Made by a program: the position numbers and the translations under genes
From: Geobacter sp. UBA2189
GTDB lineage: Bacteria > Desulfobacterota > Desulfuromonadia > Geobacterales > Pseudopelobacteraceae
DNA length: 64,000 nucleotides
NCBI GenBank assembly: GCA_002328035.1
Contig: DCVL01000018.1
Location: 1-64,000 of the forward strand
Direction: 5' to 3'
The notes under the pieces: generated by a model
Seen by the model: only the letters and a program-made list of their open reading frames with translations
What the model was told of the DNA's origin: nothing
Database searches by the model: none
Shown: positions 58,390-64,000 of the stretch, one piece after another
Layout of the letters: each line of letters begins with the position of its first letter
Position numbering within the stretch: the first letter of the stretch is position 1

Positions 58390-58776
58390 TCAGACGCGGA
58401 ATGCCGTGAGTCTGCTTTTTGAAGTGTTGCCGATATTCAGCCTGTACGAAGCTGGGGGCAAAAAGTTCATTTTTGAGAAATGGCAGAATAGTCTGCTCAA
58501 AACGGTCAAGCAGTTTTTTTTTGAATACTCCAGGTCATCCTGATGCACCGCCATCTGTTCAATACGTCTGGCAAATGACACCTCACCTCCCAGAATGCGA
58601 CGGGCATCTGCAGCAGTTGCAGAATCGTTGAAAAAAGAGTCCTCTACAGGAACATTACAAAAAACCTCAATTGCTACCTGCCAATAGCCGCCGTAATAAT
58701 GTTTTGAAACATCGGTAACGGTTGCCGAAAGGCCTCTTTGAAGTGTGTAGATGTATAGCTGTTTGCCTTCAGACAT
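58390..58776 (-). CDS. Hypothetical protein in the creatininase-queED operon
   Basis: This is a 128-residue protein with ATG 58776 (AGGG 8 bases upstream). It has no signal peptide or membrane segment. The N-terminal half looks like a beta-rich fold (LYIYTLQRGLSATVTD; YWQVAIEVFCNVPVE). I do not recognise it. It overlaps the creatininase gene by 8 bases and ends one base before rlmD-like. Confidence 0.7.
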   Translation of the reverse strand: MSEGKQLYIYTLQRGLSATVTDVSKHYYGGYWQVAIEVFCNVPVEDSFFNDSATAADARRILGGEVSFARRIEQMAVHQDDLEYSKKNCLTVLSRLFCHFSKMNFLPPASYRLNIGNTSKSRLTAFRV

Positions 58777-59494
58777 ATCGTCCCTCTTCAAGTGCCTTCA
58801 CCAGGTCTGCCACCTTACGTGCAACCAACTCCTCAATCCTGGCTCCTTTTTCTGCTGTAGCCTTTGATGGATCTCCCCATACCCCGCCAGGCCAATAACG
58901 GCGCTTATCCCGAACCAGAATACCGGTGGGGAAGGTTGGATATTCCTCTGGGGATGTGCCTTGAACCAGGTGAGGGTGGCTATGCATTATCCGTGATGTT
59001 TCAATCTCACCGGCGTGGGCATCCTCTGGGGTCTCTACAATCCCCCTGCCTTCATCCCTGGCAAGTTCATATTCAGTAACCACAGCTATTCTGAGTTCCG
59101 GCAGTTCATCCAGCAACTCTTCACCGGCATCCTGCAGAGCCATACGATGGGCGCCTCCGGCATGGCCGGTAAGAACCACTAGATTTCGCATCCCCTGACG
59201 ATAGAAGGAACGGACAAGGTCTTTCAGGAGACCTCGCAGTGTGGTGGTGGAGATGGAAATTGTGCCAGGATGGAGGTTGGTTGATCGGCAGTTACCGTAA
59301 TGGATTGGGGGGGCTACAAAAAGCGGAATAAGTTCCGAAGCCCTTTTGCCTACCTGATAAGCCTGGATGGTATCGGTTGATAGTGGCAGATGCAGGCCAT
59401 GCTCTTCAAGGGAGCCGAAAGGTATAAATACGGATCGGTACCCTGCTTTGATTGCATTCTCCACCTGGGGCATTGTCATTTTTTCAAGCAGCAT
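58769..59494 (-). CDS. Creatininase-family metalloamidohydrolase
   Basis: This 241-residue protein has the creatininase fold pattern: FGSLEEHGLHLPLSTDT (Glu, His and Asp ligands), LTGHAGGAHRMAL and DAHAGEIETS. The family includes creatininase, MftE and archaeal FAPy deformylase (ArfB). It overlaps queE by one base, so a link to pterin or deazaguanine chemistry is possible but unproven. Confidence 0.9.
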   Translation of the reverse strand: MLLEKMTMPQVENAIKAGYRSVFIPFGSLEEHGLHLPLSTDTIQAYQVGKRASELIPLFVAPPIHYGNCRSTNLHPGTISISTTTLRGLLKDLVRSFYRQGMRNLVVLTGHAGGAHRMALQDAGEELLDELPELRIAVVTEYELARDEGRGIVETPEDAHAGEIETSRIMHSHPHLVQGTSPEEYPTFPTGILVRDKRRYWPGGVWGDPSKATAEKGARIEELVARKVADLVKALEEGRYV

Positions 59495-60240
59495 CAGGCA
59501 ACTCCAAGGAGATGGTGCATCTGAGGAATTACTCTTACCTCGGATAGCCAGGATGCGGCTACTGCCTGAAATTGCATAAGGAGTTCAGGTTTTATAGCCA
59601 GTTTTCCATCTTTTGCTGTGACAGGTTGGATGATAAAAGGGATTTCATCATCAATCTCGGATACAAGTTTACAGGCAGTAAGCAGATCTACTTTTGTTGT
59701 CTTATCACTTACAACAACCTTGACTGAAAGATTACGCTCGATTGCAATCTCCATAAAACGTCTGTGTTTGTCCCATAAGACCGGTGTTGAAGCGGAGCTT
59801 GGGAGTTTGATATCCATAGCTATGAAATCCAGATGCTCAATCAGCATTGGCAATAATTCTGGTAATGTTCCGTTGGTTTCAAGATGTAGAGGCAGCAGCA
59901 GATTAAGCTCCGGCAGCCACTGCCTAAGCAGGTTGGCATGCAGCATCGGTTCACCGCCAGTAATGCTTATTGAATGGTGGGCGTCCGGCAACAGTTTGCA
60001 CCAGTTGTGTACTGTTTCAATAACGGTGTTAAGGGATACCGGCTGAGGAATTTCCATAAATTGACCGCTGCCGGGGATGGTCTCTATTTTACAGGAGGGT
60101 GGAGGGTTAAAAGTGGTATCGCAATATTCACATGAGAGATTGCAGCCTGGATAACGGATGAATATCTGGCGATAACCTGAGAGAACTCCCTCTCCCTGTA
60201 TGGATGAAAAGATCTCTATAAGCTCTGAGGTACTATTCAT
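59494..60240 (-). CDS. queE: 7-carboxy-7-deazaguanine synthase
   Basis: This 248-residue radical SAM enzyme has the [4Fe-4S] motif CNLSCEYC near residue 35, the opening IEIFSSIQGEG and SITGGEPMLH. It converts 6-carboxytetrahydropterin to CDG for queuosine. ATG 60240 overlaps the queD stop by 8 bases; an earlier start at 60288 would run well into queD. Confidence 0.95.
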   Translation of the reverse strand: MNSTSELIEIFSSIQGEGVLSGYRQIFIRYPGCNLSCEYCDTTFNPPPSCKIETIPGSGQFMEIPQPVSLNTVIETVHNWCKLLPDAHHSISITGGEPMLHANLLRQWLPELNLLLPLHLETNGTLPELLPMLIEHLDFIAMDIKLPSSASTPVLWDKHRRFMEIAIERNLSVKVVVSDKTTKVDLLTACKLVSEIDDEIPFIIQPVTAKDGKLAIKPELLMQFQAVAASWLSEVRVIPQMHHLLGVA

Positions 60241-60601
60241 AGTATTCTGCGCAGGCGTTGTCTGATTCCCACACTCCGACACGCTCAACCCTTATATTTT
60301 CGTTATTCAGACGTTTTGACAGTTTTTGAAAAAGATAACGTGAAATGTTCTCTGAAGAAGGTGAGAGATCTTTAAAATATTCATGCTGATTAATGTATTT
60401 ATGATCCAGTTCATCCAGCAAGCCGTTTGTCTCTTTCTTGAGCACCTTGAAGTCTATTGCAAGTCCTGCCTTGTCCAGTTCGGAGGCGGTTACCGTAACC
60501 TCAACCTTCCAGTTGTGGCCATGCAGATTTTCACAATCTCCCTGGTAATTTATCAGGTTATGTGCTGCGGCGAAGCCGGTTTTAATTGTTAAGCGGTACA
60601 T
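60233..60601 (-). CDS. queD: 6-carboxy-5,6,7,8-tetrahydropterin synthase
   Basis: This 122-residue protein has the zinc-binding His residues in FAAAHNL and LHGHNWKVEV and the catalytic Cys just before (DCENLHGH). The C-terminal RVGVWESDNACAEYYE matches. It makes the QueE substrate. It overlaps queE. Confidence 0.96.
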   Translation of the reverse strand: MYRLTIKTGFAAAHNLINYQGDCENLHGHNWKVEVTVTASELDKAGLAIDFKVLKKETNGLLDELDHKYINQHEYFKDLSPSSENISRYLFQKLSKRLNNENIRVERVGVWESDNACAEYYE

Positions 60602-60624
60602 TCAGATCCTTTCAGCATGAACTG

Positions 60625-61710
60625 TCATGCCATAATTTTTGTTTCGTCGTCAGAAAAACTTTTTACCCTGTTACGTCCAGACTCCTTTGCCTCATACATA
60701 GCAGAATCTGCAGCCCTTATAAGGTTAGTGCGGTCATCGGCATCGTCAGGAAAGGTGGCTGTTCCGAAACTTGCGGTGATTGGAATCCGTTCATGACTGT
60801 CAGTCATAAAAACGTGGTTACGCAGTCGATCAAGCAGGTTGTTCGCAACCGCCAGTGCTCCTATTTTCGGGGTGTTGGGCAGTATCACCACATATTCATC
60901 TCCGCCGTACCTTGCCCCCCTGTCGGAAGATCGGATATGGCGACGAACAAGATGTCCAACCTCTGAAATCATCCGGCTTCCTACAAGATGGCCGTAACGA
61001 TCATTTACACCCTTGAAATGATCAAGATCAAAGAACAGAAGCGATACATTGCTCTTGTATCGGCGACTTCTGTCCAGTTCATATTCGAGCAGTTCATGCA
61101 GATGCCTGGCATTGTAAAGACCTGTCAGATCATCGGTGACTACGAGCTCACTGACCCTTTTGTAGTTTCTGGCATTGTCTATGGCTATTGCCGCAAAATC
61201 TGCCACAGCTCCAAGCAGTGGCAGATCGTCATTATCAAAACTCCGTTCTCCATCTGTGTTGATTAGCTCTATTACGCCAAGAACCCGATCCCTGATTTTC
61301 AGAGGTACACAGAGTATTGAGCTAACTGGATAGTCAACCCTTTTGGCAACATGCGCTGCAAATCTGGGATCTTTACTGACGTCATCGATGAGTAGTGGCT
61401 GGCCGTTTTCTGCAACCCAGCCGGCGATACCCTCACCCTTTTTAAGACGAATCCCTTTAAGCTCCTGGGCAACAGGTGAAACTGCAATCTCAAAACATAG
61501 CTCGCCGCTTTCATCGTCTATAAGGAGCAACGACCATGTTTTTGGTTGAAGCAGCAGTTCTACCTGAGACATGATTGCCTGTAGAACTTCGTGCAGTTCC
61601 AGGGAAGAAATGAGAGTCTTTCCAATTTCCAGAAGGGATGCCAGTTCAGCATTTCTTCTGGCAAGCAGTTCAACAACCTGAACTGTCTTGTCTGTCTGTT
61701 TCATTGTCAT
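60625..61710 (-). CDS. GAF-GGDEF diguanylate cyclase
   Basis: This 361-residue soluble protein has a GAF domain (about 25-180) and a GGDEF domain (about 190-355). The active site is YGGDEYVV, a Y in place of the final F. The inhibitory I-site RSSD lies 5 residues upstream. It should make c-di-GMP from GTP and be product-inhibited. A GAF ligand is not evident. Confidence 0.93.
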   Translation of the reverse strand: MTMKQTDKTVQVVELLARRNAELASLLEIGKTLISSLELHEVLQAIMSQVELLLQPKTWSLLLIDDESGELCFEIAVSPVAQELKGIRLKKGEGIAGWVAENGQPLLIDDVSKDPRFAAHVAKRVDYPVSSILCVPLKIRDRVLGVIELINTDGERSFDNDDLPLLGAVADFAAIAIDNARNYKRVSELVVTDDLTGLYNARHLHELLEYELDRSRRYKSNVSLLFFDLDHFKGVNDRYGHLVGSRMISEVGHLVRRHIRSSDRGARYGGDEYVVILPNTPKIGALAVANNLLDRLRNHVFMTDSHERIPITASFGTATFPDDADDRTNLIRAADSAMYEAKESGRNRVKSFSDDETKIMA

Positions 61711-61734
61711 TTCTGGTGCCTCAAACAGAGAGTC

Positions 61735-62346
61735 TTATCCTGCAAGCCAGGAAAGATCTCCTGCCCCTTCCCGAAGAAGTTCGATCTGATCACCAACAAG
61801 GCTGATAACGGAGCTGACCTCTGTAGCAAGCAGACCGCCATCAACAACAATGTCAATGTTTTTGCCAAATTGACGAAGGATTTCAAGTGGATCGCCAACC
61901 GGATCATCCCCTGAGAGGTTAGCACTGGTTGTAACTATTGGAATGCCAAGACTCTGGACTATAGCCATACATACAGGGTTGTCAGGAATTCTGATGCCAA
62001 CGGTTTTCTGTCTAGTAGTCAGAAGATCCGGAACCTCACGGCTGGCTTCAAGAACAAATGTGTATGGACCGGGCAGATAACGCTTCATTATTTTAAATGC
62101 CTGATTTGTTAGTCTTGTGTAACGTGAAACCTCTGAGAGATCTGCACAGATGAAGGAAAATGGTTTCCGCTTGTCCCGCTGTTTTACTTGATAAATCCTT
62201 TCCAGTCCTTTCTTGCTGAATATGGAGCATCCTATTCCATATGTAGTGTCGGTTGGATAGGCAACGATCCCTCCTCTTTTGAGAATATCTACTACTTGCT
62301 CAACCCTTTTGGGTTGAGGATATGCGGGATTTATCTCCAACAGCAT
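61735..62346 (-). CDS. Threonylcarbamoyl-AMP synthase (TsaC/YrdC/Sua5 family)
   Basis: This 203-residue protein has the YrdC pattern: GGIVAYPTDTTYGIGC, KQRDKRKPFSFIC, and IVTTSANLSGD. It makes threonylcarbamoyl-AMP for t6A modification of tRNA. It lies 5 bases after the aminopeptidase gene and 24 before the GGDEF gene. Confidence 0.94.
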   Translation of the reverse strand: MLLEINPAYPQPKRVEQVVDILKRGGIVAYPTDTTYGIGCSIFSKKGLERIYQVKQRDKRKPFSFICADLSEVSRYTRLTNQAFKIMKRYLPGPYTFVLEASREVPDLLTTRQKTVGIRIPDNPVCMAIVQSLGIPIVTTSANLSGDDPVGDPLEILRQFGKNIDIVVDGGLLATEVSSVISLVGDQIELLREGAGDLSWLAG

Positions 62347-62351
62347 GCCGT

Positions 62352-63455
62352 TTATATCTCCGGGTTCAAAAGTTCCAGTTCTTTCAGAACGAATATTCCG
62401 TTTTTCTGGATCATCCGGCCATCGAACCAGATCTCCCCATCATCTTTCATTATACGAACCATGTCCCAATGTATCGCTGAACTGTTTCCGTTATCCGCCT
62501 CATCGTAAGCCTGTCCAGGGGTAAAATGGATAGACCCTGATATTTTTTCATCAAAAAGTATGTTACGCATTGGTGTGCGGATATTGGGATTTACACCTAT
62601 TGCAAACTCTCCAATGTATCTGGCTCCTTCATCCGTATCCAGAATGTCGTTCAAAGCCTTTGTCATCTCGCCCGCTGTAGCCTTTATTATCCTGCCATCC
62701 TTGAACTCAAGGCGAATGTTGTTAAACTCCTTGCCTTGATAGATCGTCGGGCAGTTGTAGGTTATGAAGCCTTGAACGGAATCACGCACCGGAGCTGTGA
62801 ATACCTCTCCGTCCGGAATATTGAAACGTCCATCACATTTTATGCCCTGAATTCCTCGTATGCTGAATTGAAGATCCGTATCAGCTCCTTTAAGGCGAAC
62901 CTTATCTGTCTGATCCATCAGTTTTTTAAGTTTTTCCATCTTCTTTGATTCAACGGACCAGTCGATATTACATGCTCCAAAAAGGTAGTCCTCGTACTCC
63001 TCAAGTGACATTCTGGCCTCTTGAGCTGCACCCTGGGTTGGATAACGGGTTACGACCCATTTTGTATGCTTTACCCGCTGGTCAACAAGAGGGCGGGTGA
63101 GCTTTTGATATGCGGAGATTGACTTCTGATTGCTGGTGGCATTTACCATTGAGTTTTCACCGGCTGATATCCCGATGTAGGCGGTCAGAGTCTTGTAAAA
63201 GTCAAGTTTGTGTTCTGGAAATATCTCCAACTGTCTTTTGGATGCCATGTTGTAGAACTGGCGATCTATCTCCGGCACGGAAAAGCTGTATTCAACGTAG
63301 TCGGCTCCCCGTTTCAGGCAGAGAGCATATAGCTCCTTTACCAATGGAGCTGCCTCAAAACCGGCTGCGGAAATCAATACCCTGTCCCCTTTTTTAATTC
63401 TCGTGGAATAATCAACGAGTACCCTGGCCATTTCAGCCACACGTGGATCACGCAT
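62352..63455 (-). CDS. M29-family aminopeptidase (AmpS/PepS-like)
   Basis: This 367-residue protein resembles M29 metalloaminopeptidases. It has RIKKGDRVLISAAGFEAAPLV near the start and VFTAPVRDSVQGFI in the middle, with EFAIGVNPNIRTPM, DEKISGSIHFTPG and SAIHWDMVRI near the end holding the metal ligands. It would trim N-terminal residues from peptides. ATG 63455 has AAGGAG about 10 bases upstream; a longer frame begins at 63533. Confidence 0.9.
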   Translation of the reverse strand: MRDPRVAEMARVLVDYSTRIKKGDRVLISAAGFEAAPLVKELYALCLKRGADYVEYSFSVPEIDRQFYNMASKRQLEIFPEHKLDFYKTLTAYIGISAGENSMVNATSNQKSISAYQKLTRPLVDQRVKHTKWVVTRYPTQGAAQEARMSLEEYEDYLFGACNIDWSVESKKMEKLKKLMDQTDKVRLKGADTDLQFSIRGIQGIKCDGRFNIPDGEVFTAPVRDSVQGFITYNCPTIYQGKEFNNIRLEFKDGRIIKATAGEMTKALNDILDTDEGARYIGEFAIGVNPNIRTPMRNILFDEKISGSIHFTPGQAYDEADNGNSSAIHWDMVRIMKDDGEIWFDGRMIQKNGIFVLKELELLNPEI

Positions 63456-63575
63456 AAATTTGATTCTCCTTTTCAGATCATCTCGTATTTCAGGTTTTTT
63501 TTCTTTGTATCCTTGACGCCTTGCGTTAAACATCGGAGCAGTATCTGTTAATTATTGTACAGGAGGATTTTTTAC

Positions 63576-64000
63576 ATGAAACATCGTGAGATTGAAACCA
63601 AAATTCTGAATCCGCTTATCGGCAGCAGCATACCATTGCCCCAATACGCGACGGAAGGCGCCGCAGCGCTTGATATCAGAGCCTGTCTGGATAATGAAGT
63701 TAAGGTTCTTCCGGGAGAAACCGTTACTGTTCCAAGTGGAATAGCTATTGGCATACATGACCCTGGCCTGGTTGCTGTTCTTGCACCACGCTCCGGCTTG
63801 GGGATTAAGCATGGACTGGTTCTTGCCAATACAATCGGGGTTATAGATAGTGATTATCAGGGTGAGATAAAGATCGGCATACGCAATCAGGGGAGCGAAC
63901 CATACAGCATCCAGCCTGGTGAACGGATCTGCCAGATGCTCTTTGTACCCGTGATTCAGGTGGCTCTCAGGGTTGTTGATGAATTCAGCGAAGAGAGCCT
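63576..64000 (+). CDS. dut: Deoxyuridine 5'-triphosphate nucleotidohydrolase (partial, right end outside window)
   Basis: The frame starts at ATG 63576 with a perfect AGGAGG 9 bases upstream. It runs open to the window edge (141 codons). It has dUTPase motifs 1 (AALDIRA), 2 (APRSGLG), 3 (GVIDSDYQGEI) and 4 (GERICQMLF). Only motif 5 at the C-terminus is missing. It removes dUTP and feeds dUMP to thymidylate synthesis. It is divergent from the aminopeptidase gene. Confidence 0.95.
   Translation, partial: MKHREIETKILNPLIGSSIPLPQYATEGAAALDIRACLDNEVKVLPGETVTVPSGIAIGIHDPGLVAVLAPRSGLGIKHGLVLANTIGVIDSDYQGEIKIGIRNQGSEPYSIQPGERICQMLFVPVIQVALRVVDEFSEES

Overview
The window looks like a chromosomal segment of a Gram-negative bacterium, most likely a deltaproteobacterium of the Geobacter/Pelobacter type (Desulfuromonadales). 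This is an inference from gene content: a c-type haem protein inside a chemosensory operon, many hybrid histidine kinases and response regulators, a DUF342 protein, indolepyruvate:ferredoxin oxidoreductase beside a phenylacetate-CoA ligase and a branched-chain amino acid transporter, and a two-partner secretion system. No 16S or other diagnostic RNA gene is present.

Layout. 1-9.4 kb, mostly minus strand: a partial metallo-beta-lactamase-fold hydrolase, then a chemosensory cluster (CheR-like, CheA, CheY, STAS, a degenerate soluble MCP-like protein, another receiver, a P460-type haem protein) and two receiver-histidine kinases. 9.6-13 kb: housekeeping genes rpsT, purN and purM (minus), then a lytic transglycosylase and pgsA (plus). 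13-15 kb: a repeat-rich intergenic stretch and an aldehyde dehydrogenase flanked by two related promoter copies. 15.2-23.1 kb (plus): a CHASE2 adenylate cyclase, TpsB, TpsA and FecR operon ending in a clear terminator. 23.2-30.4 kb: bioA, a DUF342 protein, an NtrC-type regulator, a thioesterase, a Gln-rich secreted protein, VanZ and AmrS. 30.4-34 kb (plus): a cluster like E. coli ygiB/ygiC and yjfL (DUF1190 lipoprotein, glutathionylspermidine-synthase-like ATP-grasp, DUF350) with two unknown genes, followed by mazG.

34.85-43.1 kb is the accessory island. It opens with a tight cluster of DnaA-box-like 9-mers and AT-rich DNA, then a decayed remnant resembling the C-terminus of DUF4391 proteins. 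A ribbon-helix-helix/MazF-type toxin-antitoxin pair comes next, followed by a type III restriction-modification operon, mod-yhcG-like nuclease-GxxExxY-res. It ends in a truncated SbcD-like metallophosphoesterase and tRNA-Asp(GTC). Three elements with GCGAAG-rich inverted ends lie in frame in this operon. Two are short insertions in mod, and the third has the GxxExxY nuclease-like gene between its ends.

43.2-53.2 kb (minus) is one long operon: iorA, iorB, paaK, an ACT protein, two LivK binding proteins, livH, livM, livG and livF. It probably couples uptake and catabolism of branched-chain or aromatic amino acids. 53.4-55.8 kb (plus) holds an ABC-ATPase-like protein without a Walker A motif, an MCE/MlaD protein and a TPR lipoprotein. 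55.8-63.5 kb (minus) holds Ppx/GppA, IHF/HU, an RNA uracil methyltransferase, an unknown protein, a creatininase-family protein, queE, queD, a GAF-GGDEF protein, TsaC/YrdC and an M29 aminopeptidase. dut starts on the plus strand at 63576 and runs off the window.
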